Assembly: GCA_037783415.1 (NCBI GenBank)
Contig: JAZGTN010000117.1
Coordinates: forward strand, 62,001-126,000
Origin: Leptasterias polaris
Lineage: Eukaryota > Echinodermata > Asteroidea > Forcipulatida > Asteriidae
Length of the DNA stretch: 64,000 nt
Reading direction: 5' to 3'
The notes under the pieces were generated by a model. That model had not been told where the DNA came from and did no database searches. It saw nothing but the letters and a program-made list of their open reading frames with translations. Positions 35,046 through 47,545 of this stretch are shown here, piece by piece. Numbering within the stretch: position 1 is the first letter of the stretch; each line of letters starts with the position of its first letter. A program made the translations under genes and the position numbers.

Positions 35046-37149
35046 TTTTGAGATATGGTGGACACAATACACCGACACTGTTAGGTTTGGGTAAACTGGT
35101 CTGTATACACCCAAACCAACACAATACACCGACACTGTTAGGTTTGGGTAAACTGGTCTGTATACACCCAAACCAACACAATACACCGACACTGTTAGGT
35201 TTGGGTAAACTGGTCTGTATACACCCAAACCAACACAATACACCGACACTGTTAGGTTTGTGTAAACTGGTCTGTATACACCCAAACCAACACAATACAC
35301 CGACACTGTTAGGTTTGGGTAAACTGGTCTGTATACACCCAAACCAACACAATACACTGACACTGTTAGGTTTGGGTAAACTGGTCTGTATACACCCAAA
35401 CCAACACAATACACCGACACTGTTAGGTTTGGGTAAACTGGTCTGTATACACCCAAACCAACACAATACACCGACACTGTTAGGTTTGGGTAAACTGGTC
35501 TGTATACACCCAAACCAACACAATACACCGACACTGTTAGGTTTGGGTAAACTGGTCTGTATACACCCAAACCAACACAATACACCGACACTGTTAGGTT
35601 TGGGTAAACTGGTCTGTATACACCCAAACCAACACAATACACCGACACTGTTAGGTTTGTGTAAACTGGTCTGTATACACCCAAACCAACACAATACACC
35701 GACACTGTTAGGTTTGGGTAAACTGGTCTGTATACACCCAAACCAACACAATACACCGACACTGTTAGGTTTGGGTAAACTGGTCTGTATACACCCAAAC
35801 CAACACAATACACCGACACTGTTAGGTTTGGGTAAACTGGTCTGTATACACCCAAACCAACACAATACACAGACACTGTTAGGTTTGGGTAAACTGGTCT
35901 GTATACACCCAAACCAACACAATACACCGACACTGTTAGGTTTGGGTAAACTGGTCTGTATACACCCAAACCAACACAATACACCGACACTGTTAGGTTT
36001 GGGTAAACTGGTCTGTATACACCCAAACCAACACAATACACCGACACTGTTAGGTTTGGGTAAACTGGTCTGTATACACCCAAACCAACACAATACACCG
36101 ACACTGTTAGGTTTGGGTAAACTGGTCTGTATACACCCAAACCAACACAATACACCGACACTGTTAGGTTTGGGTAAACTGGTCTGTATACACCCAAACC
36201 AACACAATACACCGACACTGTTAGGTTGTGTAAACTGGTCTGTATACACCCAAACCAACACAATACACCGACACTGTTAGGTTTGGGTAAACTGGTCTGT
36301 ATACACCCAAACCAACACAATACACCGACACTGTTAGGTTTGGGTAAACTGGTCTGTATACACCCAAACCAACACAATACACCGACACTGTTAGGTTTGG
36401 GTAAACTGGTCTGTATACACCCAAACCAACACAATACACAGACACTGTTAGGTTTGGGTAAACTGGTCTGTATACACCCAAACCAACACAATACACCGAC
36501 ACTGTTAGGTTTGGGTAAACTGGTCTGTATACACCCAAACCAACACAATACACCGACACTGTTAGGTTTGGGTAAACTGGTCTGTATACACCCAAACCAA
36601 CACAATACACCGACACTGTTAGGTTTGGGTAAACTGGTCTGTATACACCCAAACCAACACAATACACCGACACTGTTAGGTTTGGGTAAACTGGTCTGTA
36701 TACACCCAAACCAACACAATACACAGACACTGTTAGGTTTGGGTAAACTGGTCTGTATACACCCAAACCAACACAATACACCGACACTGTTAGGTTTGGG
36801 TAAACTGGTCTGTATACACCCAAACCAACACAATACACCGACACTGTTAGGTTTGGGTAAACTGGTCTGTATACACCCAAACCAACACAATACACCGACA
36901 CTGTTAGGTTTGGGTAAACTGGTCTGTATACACCCAAACCAACACAATACACCGACACTGTTAGGTTTGGGTAAACTGGTCTGTATACACCCAAACCAAC
37001 ACAATACACCGACACTGTTAGGTTTGTGTAAACTGGTCTGTATACACCCAAACCAACACAATACACCGACACTGTTAGGTTTGGGTAAACTGGTCTGTAT
37101 ACACCCAAACCAAACAGTGTACTCCTTTAGTGTCCACCATATCTCAAAA
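35046..37149. mobile_element. TIR element whose interior is a satellite array
   Basis: Perfect 20-bp inverted repeats (ttttgagatatggtggacac at 35046..35065 and its complement at 37130..37149) enclose the 57-bp array. The flanks outside look like the two halves of one 'aggcctgg' repeat (34985..35045 and 37150..37270), consistent with insertion of the element into it. No transposase is present. Confidence 0.8.
35062..37112. repeat. 57-bp minisatellite, 36 copies
   Basis: The total length of 2051 bp equals 36 x 57 minus one base; the one deletion lies in a unit at about 36225. Units are almost identical. Variants are limited to a G-to-T in 'ggtttgggt' (35261, 35660, 36229, 37027), a C-to-A in 'caccgac' (35871, 36440, 36725) and one C-to-T (about 35358). 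Each unit has inverted 9-mers ggtttgggt and acccaaacc around a 16-base spacer. The period is a multiple of three and lacks stops in several frames, which creates long spurious ORFs on both strands. Confidence 0.97.
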
Positions 37150-38162
37150 AGGATAATGCTCCTAGTCGTTGCCTTTGTGCCCTTTGAAACTATTCCAATG
37201 CAAATTTGTTTCAGTTCTCTCATTAAGGTGCCCTTTTAAGAAACACTGCCTTGCCCTTACAAGAACAGAGATGAGATTTTTCAGACTTGTCCGAATTCAC
37301 ACTTTTTATGTCAGCCTGGTGAATAAAAAAAGCCTTTCATTTTTCTACATAAAAGAAAGACTGCCCTTTGATCTACTTCACTAGTGCTTAGGACACTGTT
37401 CCTAAAAGCCATTTGAATTCCAAACCCTCCCGAGGGGGTTACCAAAAGGTAGAAACGCCATCATTTCAACATACATGTAGGCTCTACACCCTAAAATTTT
37501 GATCCAACATGTAGTTTCAGACTTTTTTGCCAGACTCTCATCCCTGCAAGAACGAGGTATCAAAGCCTGGAAATGCATACACACACAACAATGCAATTTT
37601 ACTAAATAGGTTTTAAGAAACAGATGGAAAACAAAATATGAGATACTGCAAAGGGATCCATTTAAGAAGCAATTATCCCGGATTTACATACTTTATCTGC
37701 TTAATTTTTGACACATGAGGGTGCTTTCAAAGGCTAATTTCCTTTCTGTTTTAATTTATTTTTACTGCCTGTATGTTTTTTGTTTTTTTTGTATCAATGA
37801 CCAAATAGATAATAATAATGATAATGAAAACAATTTGAAAACAAGTTTGTTTTTCTTGTTTTGCACCATATAAATTGTGTTTACACACGACCCTACGCAG
37901 CCAAAAATACTGCAAATTGTGGTTGGTGTTTTAGTTGGGTGGTTTATGAATCTGGGTTTAGAAATAATATTTTAAAGATTTCTATTGTAGTTATGCTTGG
38001 CTTGTTTTTAGGCAAAGACGAAAAATTTTGAAATTCGCTTTGTGGCTTAGAATTCATTTTGAGTTTTTATTTGCCATGGAGATTTGAGAATACTTATGGA
38101 ATGAAGAATTTGAAGTGTAGTGACAATTGTCCGCTTTTGGTTCCAAATGTGCAGTTCTTTAA

Positions 38163-38530
38163 AGGCACTGTACACGTTTGGTAATTACTCAAAATATATA
38201 TTAGCATAAAAACTTACTTGGTAACGAGCAACGGAGAGCTGTTGATAGTATAAAACATTGTGAGAAACCACTCCCTCTGAAGTAACGTAGTTTTTGAGAA
38301 AGAGGTAATTTCTCACTAACATAATAAAAGACTTCTGGCCAGAAGCCTTTTATTCCTATCTGAAAGCACACTAATTTGTACAACAAGGGTGTTTTTTCTT
38401 TCATCATTTTCTTGCAACTTCAATGACCAATTGAGTCCAAATGTTCACAGGCTTGTTATTTTATGCATATGTTGGGATACACCAAGTGAGAATACTGGTC
38501 TTTGACAATTACCAAACGTGTTCAGTGCCT
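38163..38530. mobile_element. TTAA-flanked MITE, AGGCACTG-end family, copy B
   Basis: TTAA lies at 38159..38162 and 38531..38534. The central palindrome gacttctggccagaagcc is at 38330..38347. It is highly similar to copy C at 57298..57664. Confidence 0.92.
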
Positions 38531-39352
38531 TTAAACTAGTGAGTGCAGAGACACTATACATAAAACCTGTTAATAGTTGTGGTTCTGAAGAGAACCGGTG
38601 GTTCAAAGAGTCTACAAGTAGTTGAGAGATTGTTAAATCACCAGTTCTTTTCAGAACCACAACACTTCATACATGTAGAGAAAGATTTATATACGTGGTG
38701 TCTGCAAACCTCACTAGATTGTATTCCCACCATGACAATTTGTTACTTAGTTCTTAATCTTGGAACTTTCTTCTTTGTCTGTTGGGTTTTCTGTTTGTCC
38801 AGCTTCACCTGGGTTTGTTTCTGAAAACCCAGCAGGGACTGTGATGCATTCTTCCTTCAATCAAACTCTCTGGAGGCATTTGTTAAGATACTTTTAAACT
38901 ATAAATCCTGGCTTTCTTTTTTCTCTGGCTTGGTTTAAAGAATAATTTGTTACTGCCACACCATAGGACCACCATGTGCATGATCAGTCAATAATCACCA
39001 ACCTGTGAAAATATACTGCTGCAAGATGAAAGTGATCAGTGAGTGAAGCTAGCTCTTCACAGTCCTTTACGATTCCACCATGGATAATCCCGTCTTCATT
39101 TATAGAACCCGTCTTCATTTATAGAACCCAAATGTATAAGGCCTTGGAAAGGACTTCAATTAATTCTGATCACTTTGGGGATTTCTTAAAGGGATTTAAA
39201 ATTCCAGAAGAGATTTGAGGAAATTGTTATCCCTGAACTGGACAAAGTAACCCTGGTGCAAGGTTTAGCAGGTGTTTTCTAAACATGTGTTCGATGGGGC
39301 TTAGTCATATTTTGATATGTAGATGTTAAGCCAGTGGTCAGTTATATTTATA

Positions 39353-40990
39353 CACCTATCAATTGTATGACGCACTATCAGACCCCCGGGGATGGTGCGT
39401 CAAGTTTGCGTCTTTACTCTCGGAAAAAGTGACTGTGGGTACGTCAAGTCCAATAGTGGTCAGTCAAAAAAATCTTCGAGCGGTGCGTCGAGGTACGTCA
39501 TGGTCCATCGAGGTACGTCATGGTCCGTCGATGTCCATTTCAACATTTATTTTGTTTATTTAGTGGAGAATAAAAATGCACCTACCCTCCCCGCCTGTGT
39601 AAAATGATGTTGGTATTATTTTGTTAACATTTATGTTGCCCGAGGGTCGGGAATGAAAGTCAGCGATCACCACATGCCAGCTCAGACGGCCGTTTATTTT
39701 CCACACTGCACATAGCAAGCCTTTTGCCCAAGCCCAATACACATGTGCATCATGGCGTGGTGGTTTTGTCATCCTCGGCCCCGTGGTATATTATATCTCT
39801 CACACGCACGATAGTGGGGGTCGATTGTCGAGTCATAGATGGATACGAGGTAAGCCTGTGACCATACGTTTAATTACTATCCGTTTCAAACTTTTCTAAA
39901 CGGTTAACCGTTTGTCGGCGGCAAGTGAATTTGTTCTAAAATACACGAACAACAAAGACGATGTATAACGAAGCCCAAATGTTTTGACAATTAACATCGA
40001 GACTGTACATGTACCTGTGTCAGTGTATTTTGTATTGTTTCATGTTGATTAAAAAAATGTGCCGACCGAGAGATAATCCTTCACGATCTTTATAAGCACA
40101 ACATCCCGCAGAGTCGAAGTCGTGTGAATATCCCCCATCACTTCTGTGTGTATTTGAGTTTGACAAACGAAAACTACAGTATTGCTCACGCACGTGTAAA
40201 AACATCTCTGACACGCAGTAGTTATTTCTCACCAAGGGAATTTCCCTTGCCTTATCGCTCCCACAGCTACACGCCATTCCTTCGCCCCCCTAACTATAAA
40301 AGTTTACCACGTTAGGTAGAGCAAGCACATCCGCGGGATCGCGGTGATGAATACAGCGCTGTGAGAAGCACTACGTCATAAATAATTATTCACGCGATCG
40401 GCCAATCGGAAAGCGGCCAGTCATTACCAGTTATTACGAGGATGTGTGTTATTTAGTCACATGTAATTCATGGCGCGGTGGTTTTGTCAACCTCTGCCCC
40501 GTGGTATATTATATCTCTCACATGCACGTTACTGGGGGTCGACCGTCGAGTCATGGATGGATACGAAGATGCATTATTTAGTAGACTGGTTCCCTCTCTA
40601 TTATTTCGTGTGTTTGATAGCTAGTGCGTTGGGAACCGCACGTCTCGAAGATCAAGTAGTACATTCTCGCCTCGTGCATACACTTGCCATGTATTTTCAG
40701 CATGTGTGCCGGGAAACTCGTACATACAAGGTTGAAATACTTGGTATTCACTGCGCGTGCATCGTTTGCAGCATACCAAGGAATTATGTGCGTCGATTTG
40801 TCCGTCTGTGGTGCGTTGCTATCCGCGAATGGTGAGTCAAAAAATGGTTCGGAAGACCGTCCAAATCTGCAACAAGTGTGTCAATTTTTCGACTCAGGGT
40901 GGGTCTTTGGACACGCAAATCCTACCCCACATATGGACAGTGACGCACCATCCCCGGGGGTCTGATAGTGCGTCATACAATTGATAGGTG
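39353..40990. mobile_element. 1.64-kb TIR element with TA target duplication
   Basis: The outer 50 bp on each side are identical in inverted orientation (beginning cacctatcaattgtatgacg). TA occurs at 39351..39352 and 40991..40992. Inside, a segment of about 110 bp (about 39740..39850, around 'cccgtggtatattatatctc') is repeated in direct orientation at about 40465..40568. The interior is CpG-rich compared with its surroundings. Open frames in it have no recognisable domain. Confidence 0.85.
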
Positions 40991-41421
40991 TATTATGATG
41001 TTAGCAAAGTTTGTGTTTATACAAGGTGTTATTGTTATTTTTAATTTTTACAAGAGATTTTCCTGTCTGACTCAGACGAATCAACACTAATATCTTGTTA
41101 GTAAGTCATTGCGCCACACGCAGCCTTATCTGCTGCACGCACAAAGCTTTCACTACTTCCGGCTCCAAAGCTGGCATATGATTGTGTGTAATTTTATTTA
41201 AGAATCACCCATTTCATTGTCCAAAAGCATTTCTTATGACAGAAACGTCTTTAAAAAAGCTTATGTGAAAGCAAAGTTCAATTATTAAACTTTCTTGCAT
41301 AAATCATCAAACAAAGAGAAACTAGCTCAATGCAATTCCTATGGGCTTCTGGTAATCAGTGGGGCCAGTTTGTGTGAAGTGGGTGTGGCTTAGAGTGGAG
41401 TTATGTCACCATGATTCTTTG

Positions 41422-44189
41422 TCTTCTTACAGAATAAATAAATACCAATTACAAAGTAGCTATTCTTGTTTCCCTTTGGTCTGGCCTCAACCATGAGTGT
41501 CACATTATAGGGATCTTGGTGTAAACTATGGCCCATTTAGAAACCATGGCCTGGGCTTGGGCTTGGTCTTGCATTGGCTTAAGCTGGGCTTAAGCTGGGC
41601 TTAGGCTTCATCAGTTCATTTAAAAGTTGCTTTCACTCAATATTATAGGGCCTCAAACAGGTTTAACTTCAAACGTGGTTTTTTCCAAACATAAAAGTTT
41701 GGCTGCTGGGGGTCAGTTGTCTCTTCATGGAAGCAGTGATGATTTCATTGATGGCCTCCCAATAATCAGAGCATTGCCTCCAACCCAACACAATAACCAG
41801 CTCATTGTGGTCTCCCTGACATCATTGAGGTTACTAGTTTACAAGCTCTTTGAAGGCAGTCAACTGGTGGGTTAAAATGTGGCAATCACTGACAAAGTTC
41901 TATTATGAGAAACCTTCTAGTTATGCTTTGTGGGATTCTCATGGCTGTTCAGGACCTTCATGTCATGGTCACTCTGTCATTTAAAGAAAGTGCACCCTAC
42001 ATGTAGATGAGAAGCAGCATTGGTCATGTTGGTAATACAAATACACTGCTTCTTGTACGCTACTCTAATGACACATTCAACCTCAGGGTTTGCCCTTAAC
42101 TTGTTTAGTGACTGGCCAGCAGTAAAAGTTATCTTGTCTCTTCACTGGTCCATCACCTTTTTCACTGGTCCAAATTTCAAATGAAATATGGAAGCTTTTC
42201 AAACTGAACTAGCCAGTCAGACCACTTGTAGTGAATTTTGACTGGTCCTTTGGTGTTTTAACTGGCATTTTGGGAGAATGCTGTAACCTTTGAAAGTTTT
42301 CAGCCTAAACTATGTATTTTTCAAGATATCAGTGAGTACACATAACTCTTTCTTCTGGGGAACATGTATTTAAATAGAAAGCAGTTTATCAGCTAACTTT
42401 CTCTTTATTTTTCAGTGCTGTAGTAAACTTTAAATCTCTGGATACAAATTGTTTTCCAAGTTGTCTGTGTTGTTATGGCCAATGTAGTTTTTATCTTCAT
42501 TGCCTCGTCCTTCAAATGGGACATAAAGCTGTACATGTAGGTCCTGTGTGTTGTGTAAACACATGTAAAAAAACACATGTAAAACACATGGTGTTTCTGG
42601 CATGGTGGCTGTAGCTTGCGCCGCATGATCTTGTAAACCCTTACAAGATGAAATGTAAATTGCTCTTATAATTCTATAATTTAGTTTTGTACATTGAGAC
42701 TTTTGTAGATAAAGCGCTATAAGAACTGATGGAGGGGTGTTATGGCTGGGTGTTGGACTCAAGTTCTGTAATAATTTATAGAATGTTGGTTTGAACCCTG
42801 GCCTGGTCAGTTGTGACTCTTGTGTCCTTGAGTAAGGCACCTTATCATCATTGCTTCTCTCCACACAGGAGTGCAAATTGGTACCAGCGAGAGCTGGAGT
42901 GTAACCTGCGATGAACTGGCATATCCTGTCCGCGGGGGGATAGCGATATTCTCAGTCGTTTAATGCCAATATGAAACCGAATATATACACCAGCCTGATG
43001 AGCCGCCATATTGGCTCGGGACAGACTTACTTGTTTTGTTAATAAGAACTGATTGTTATTATTATCATATGCAAACTATATCTACACAAGTGTAGGTATA
43101 ATGATTATTTGCTTGCTCGCTCTACCATCATGGTAGAGGTTTGAGTAGCTGAGGACCACACTCTGAGTTTGTGTTATTCCCCTTGCAGCTAAGATACACA
43201 ACTTGCAGGTGTGTTAATGTGAGGTCATTAACCCCACACAATAGGACTTGGGCTCCCAATGGACCAGTCCATACACTGACCCATTTCATGTCCTTCATGT
43301 CAGATTTATCTTTGTTTCCATAGAACTGATTCCATTCAAGGTAGTCTTAAAATATTGAAACTTTCAATAACAAGTAGTAATCAATTAAAGGTGTGCAAAA
43401 CATTGGTAAGATAGAAAATACGGATGTTCACAGATTTATGCATAATTTTGGGTTGGACAAAGACAAATTTACAAGTGCAGGACTTGAATCTGCAACCTCC
43501 GGCTCTTTATGTTGGCTGTCTCCCTATTTGGTTAATGATCTTTGTGCTGGATGCCAGTCAGAAGCCATACAAACTGTAACTGCTATACAGCCAGGGATCA
43601 CACCCAAGCTTACATCCATAATGGAAAAGGCGAAATGGCATTAAAATTAGAATAAAGATAACTGAAACATCAGCCTTGATATCAGTGTGATGTGATGTCT
43701 TGTAAACATACTATGTTGAGAAACACTATCTCACTTGGCCCTTATAATTATTAGGTGTCATTTGAAAGCTCTATTTCTCATCTATTTTGATGAGTTTTGA
43801 GTTTTGATAAGAAGTGCCTGGTTTGGGCAAGGAATGTTCCTTTTCACAAAATATCAAGACAATAGTGATAGTTTGTTCAAAGGATCAGCCATGTACTGTG
43901 ATGTACATGCATCTCCTGTGTAAGCCTCAAAGGTTTGTACAACAATCACAAGACCGAAAAAATAAATGTCTACAGATTTTCACATTACTTAAATATTGAT
44001 CATGTTTTCAAAATAACTGACAGAGCCTAAGCCCAAACTCCAGCCCAAACCCAAGGCAAAGTCCAAGCCCAAGCCGAGTTTCTAAATGGGCTTAAGTTTA
44101 CATTATGTGAAACTTGTGGTTTGAGGCCAGAACAAAGGGAAGCAAGAATAACTTCTTTGTAATTGGTACTCAGTAATTCTGTAAGAAGA
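41422..44189. mobile_element. 2.8-kb element with long imperfect inverted ends
   Basis: The left ~200 bp (tcttcttacag, taccaattacaaag, tctggcctcaa, gcccatttagaaa, then repeats of gggcttggg/aagctgggctt) are mirrored at 44000..44189. The interior includes fragments of SINE (about 42490..42720 and 42725..43075) and a TTAA-MITE end (about 43386), so later insertions have enlarged it. No transposase frame was seen. Confidence 0.65.
42490..43075 (+). mobile_element. SINE fragments inside the 2.8-kb element
   Basis: The segment 42490..42720 matches the SINE body ('cctcgtccttcaaatgggac', 'gtcctgtgtgttgtgtaa'). From 42725 a second tRNA-like head begins: 'ttatggctgggtgttggact', box B-like 'ggtttgaaccctgg' and 'cttgtgtccttgagtaaggc'. 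It ends in an ATT-rich tail near 43075. Box A is degraded. Confidence 0.6.
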
Positions 44190-46469
44190 TAGAGAACTAA
44201 AAAAGTAATATTTTAAGCTTTGCATTGTGTGTTGGCTCTAAAGAGGGCTGGTGTGGTATCGACGTTTTGAACAGTTTACTCTGCTTTTCTTCAAAACAAT
44301 CTATGTAATAATTGAAGCTTTACATGGTGTGAAAAATAAGAAGTAACGATAATTAGTAAATTTGCTGGTACAACCATGTGTAAATCTGGTTTGGGAGGAG
44401 TGTTGGCTCTGAAAAGAGCCGGTGTGGTCTCCTTTCGAGCAGTATACTCTGCTCGTCAACAGAACAATCTCATGTAAAAGACTTTGTGGCCTGGTCTTTA
44501 ACACTGGTTCCACTGCACATTGCTTTAGCGTGTGGAACAAAATAATTATATTTATAGTCCATACACCATGGGTACTAATTTCCCTGAAGAAAATACAAAT
44601 GTTTCTGCTCCTTTTAACATATGGATAACTGCTTAACCTTATAGGTTTGTTATTGATGCGACTTGCTAATCAGGAGTGCCCTTTACTGTGGGGGAAATAA
44701 AATATCCTGCCCTTTCTAGAATGAAACTCACAACTTGCAAAACAACAGAATCAAAACACCAGATCAGATTGGCACATGTGTAAACATCCTTTTGCATTGG
44801 ATGTGTTGTATACTGATCAGACAAATAGGGGTGCATTCCGATTGACTGATCAGGTCAGTGGCATCATGGTATGCTGATTGTGTATATAAATCATAACACT
44901 AATACTATGCTGGGAAATTGGACTTCAGTCACGGCATCTTTACTACAGACCATGTGATCTGTGACATCACATGTTTACAGAAGAGCCACAGAGCCTGGAC
45001 TACCTGCAGGCACAGGCCAATGGAAGAAAACATAGTAACTTATTTTTTATGGAGATTGCACTGTCTGATTTTTGCCAACTTTTAAAATAATGTGAAGAAA
45101 AGGGGGACATCTCAAAACCTATTCAGCTGTTACATTTGTAACTCTTGAATTGATGTGGAAATTATGACACAAAATGTCAAACTTCTCAGTGACCAATGTA
45201 GGATCTTGCCTGCCAGAAAGGTCCTGGAATGTACATGTTTCATGGGATATAGTATGTGACTGTGAGATTAGAGACATTTTCGCCACTAGAAGGGTGTCTG
45301 TCGGAAAATGAGTGCATCAGAAAATCTGAATTGGACTTCCATCTAAGAGCCCCCCTTTAACGATTCTTCTTGAGTGCCATTCTTTTACTTTCTCTTTAGA
45401 ATAGTGAAGATTAAAAATGAACTCTTAGTCCAGTATTCCAGATGTGTGAATGACATCTATTTGAGCAATTTTAATTGCCTAGTAATTGAATTGTTCAGGA
45501 GTGACACCAATTAATGCAAATTGCAGAACTCCGTACGAAACAGAAAGAAAGAAAGATTACATTGGTTCTGGCATTTGAAATATTTATAATTTGTTTGGTT
45601 GGGGGTGGGGGAGAGAGGGGTAAAGGGGATGGGGTACACAGATGTATCTGATGGTTCACATGCTTCCTACATGGGGGAGGATGGGGTACCTAGGGGTAGA
45701 CCAGACTCTGGCTAAGACTCCAGCTCTTGTTAACCAGCACTGCAGTGTCTGGGCTAAGCAATGTCTGAGTAAGTTGGCAAGACGTTTGGGCCATGTAATT
45801 GCAGGGTTAATTAAGTGGCCCCTATTTAAAATACGTTCGTATCGGTTACAACGCGCCATGTGACCTTCAAGTTACCTTTGTGAAACTTCCAAGTTGTGAC
45901 CAAAATAAAGTTTAGGAAGTCAACTTTGTGTATGCCTTGACTGCAGTCATTGCTTTTATAATTTTCATTTGCACTTTCATTTCTTTGTAGACAATTTGCA
46001 ATTTAAGTATTTAATGAGAAATCAAACCCTTCTATGGGTCAATGTGGCTTGCTTCCAAAGGCCCGGGCACTCAAGCAGCTCAAACATGTTGTATCCTCGT
46101 CCTTATGCAGTTCAGCTTCTCAGCTGCGAGTAAGGGTGATTAACCTCCAAAATTATTATCAGCATACACTGTAATTCACCTGAATTCTGAAACCTACTAG
46201 TGATAGTAGAAAGAAAGCAAGACAAGTTCTTAAAATAACAATCTACACAGCTAAGTAGATCTAAGCACATGGTGTTACCACAAACCAAATATATATAATT
46301 ATGAATTAGTGGGTAGGTGATATCTGATAACTTAAAAAGTTACCACATAGGTTATGGTCAGGCTATCAACAGTGTGTGTATTTATACCACTGGTCGTTTT
46401 GGTTGGTAAGCATTTCGCAAGTACTAATACCTGTTTTTCACGAATGATTTCTTCTTTTTCCTAACTCAG

Positions 46470-46545
46470 CTCCTGGGGACAACTGATTTCCACGACCGTA
46501 GAAAGATCCGGACGGCCATCAGAGAACTGAGGAAAAAGAAACTAG
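46470..46545 (+). CDS. Smoothelin-like protein, coding exon 3
   Basis: This 76-bp exon has acceptor ttttcctaactcag and donor CTAG|gtttgt, and it leaves one base (G). It encodes LLGTTDFHDRRKIRTAIREL then RKKKL, the second half of smoothelin motif 2. Vertebrate smoothelin's second motif has the same (E/D)xRxxIRxAIRxxR core. The donor (gtttgt) is weaker than the other donors of this gene, and a perfect 21-bp hairpin starts 27 bases after the exon. Confidence 0.92.
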
Positions 46546-46571
46546 GTTTGTCCAATTTACTTTTATTAAGT

Positions 46572-46617
46572 AAATATTAAGTTTCAAAGATTAAAAAATC
46601 TTTGAAACTTAATATTT
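46572..46617. repeat. Perfect 21-bp inverted repeat with AAAA loop, next to exon 3 donor
   Basis: Both 21-base arms (46572..46592 and 46597..46617; inner half tttcaaagatt) match perfectly, with a four-base loop. It begins 27 bases downstream of exon 3. In RNA it would form a stable A/U-rich stem. It could be a tiny element remnant or a structure that affects the weak gtttgt donor. Confidence 0.9.
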
Positions 46618-46666
46618 GCGTACTTTAATTGCATCATGACTGCGTTTGTTTCACCATCCACTTATA

Positions 46667-46850
46667 AAGCTCGGTTCATACTTCTTGTGAATGTGTCGTG
46701 CGAAGCGAATTTGACGTCACAACTCTTTTTTTGCTGTGAATGTGTCGGCTAGAGTTGCGCACAGCTCAACTCTTGCAAATTGTTTGTTGTGAATGTGTGA
46801 CGCCAAATTCGCTTCGCAGGACACATTCGCAGGAAGTATGAACAGGACTT
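46667..46850. mobile_element. MITE, AAGCYCGGTTCATACTTC family, copy 1
   Basis: The left end aagctcggttcatacttctt is mirrored by aggaagtatgaacaggactt. The interior words 'gcgaagcgaattt' and 'aaattcgcttcgca' also pair. Copy 2 is at 50805..50938. Confidence 0.85.
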
Positions 46851-47232
46851 AACTGTAGTAGTACCAGATCTTCCAAATCCTCTACAGAAGCTGTCTGACT
46901 TTGTAGGATTTGGTATTGCATGGCCAAGTACTAAGTAGTGTTACCTCTGCCCATTCAAACATGAGGCGGCCCACCTTGCTCATTTTTGGGGGAATATCAC
47001 CACCTCACTGTAAAGATTTGCTTTAAGGAAATACATACTAATTAATACAAAACGGTAAATTTTGTGTCATTTATGAACTTTTTCCTTGCCCTGTAACTTA
47101 CAAGTCAGTATGTAGATTCAATCATTGGCATTTGTGTGTGTGAGCGCTGTATCTTGTCAGTTTGCAGACTGTGTGAATGTTTACCACCCTGGGCAGCTCG
47201 TTAGCCAGGGGAAACACTCCAGCTTGATGATG

Positions 47233-47545
47233 TGTCAAGGTCGAGTGGTCAAGTGCACTGGACTCAAGCTGTGGTGTTTCTGATCAGCAGAGTGTGGGTT
47301 CCTTCCTCCATGGTTTGAGTCATGGTTTTGACACTTATGTCCTTAAGCAAGACACTTAACCCTTATTGCTTCATCCTAGGATGGGATGTTAAGCCATAGG
47401 TCCTGTGTATTGTGTAATGCATGTAAAAAGATCCCAGCACACTATCATTATGAGAAGGGGTTTGCCCCTTGGTGTTGTGGTATAGTAGGCTGCAGATTCT
47501 GCAACAATCAGTGAGGGCTACACTTTCTTGTAAAATTATTATGCT
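47233..47545 (+). mobile_element. SINE (tRNA-Ser/Leu-like), 3' truncated
   Basis: Box A (aaggtcgagtggtc), 'ggtgtttctgatcagcagag', 'cttaagcaagacacttaacc', 'gtaatgcatgtaaaaagatc' and 'gagaaggggtttgcccc' appear in consensus order. An extra ~25 bp interrupts the box B zone. Confidence 0.8.

Larger units (their letters stand above)
29809..46469 (+). other. Smoothelin-like intron 2 (16.7 kb)
   Basis: It is bounded by gtaaga and cctaactcag. It holds the 57-bp satellite array, TTAA MITEs, a 1.6-kb TA-flanked element, a 2.8-kb TIR element and a SINE inserted in another SINE. Nothing recognisable is seen at about 31200..32000, 32500..33460, 34100..34980, 37280..38160, 38540..39350 and 44200..46460. 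I found no exon. Confidence 0.75.

Noticed and set aside
35062..37112. CRISPR array
   Set aside because: The units are contiguous with no variable spacers and the host is a eukaryote. It is a minisatellite.
34975..37239. Very long open frames on both strands (up to 739 codons) over the 57-bp array
   Set aside because: They are a product of a stop-free 57-bp period that is a multiple of three. Open frames occur on both strands and switch at the single deletion. No domain, splice or start context supports a gene.
40470..40984. Overlapping open frames of 75 to 121 codons inside the 1.6-kb TA element
   Set aside because: CpG-rich sequence lacks stops by composition. Frames overlap, extend into the TIR, and show no transposase motif.
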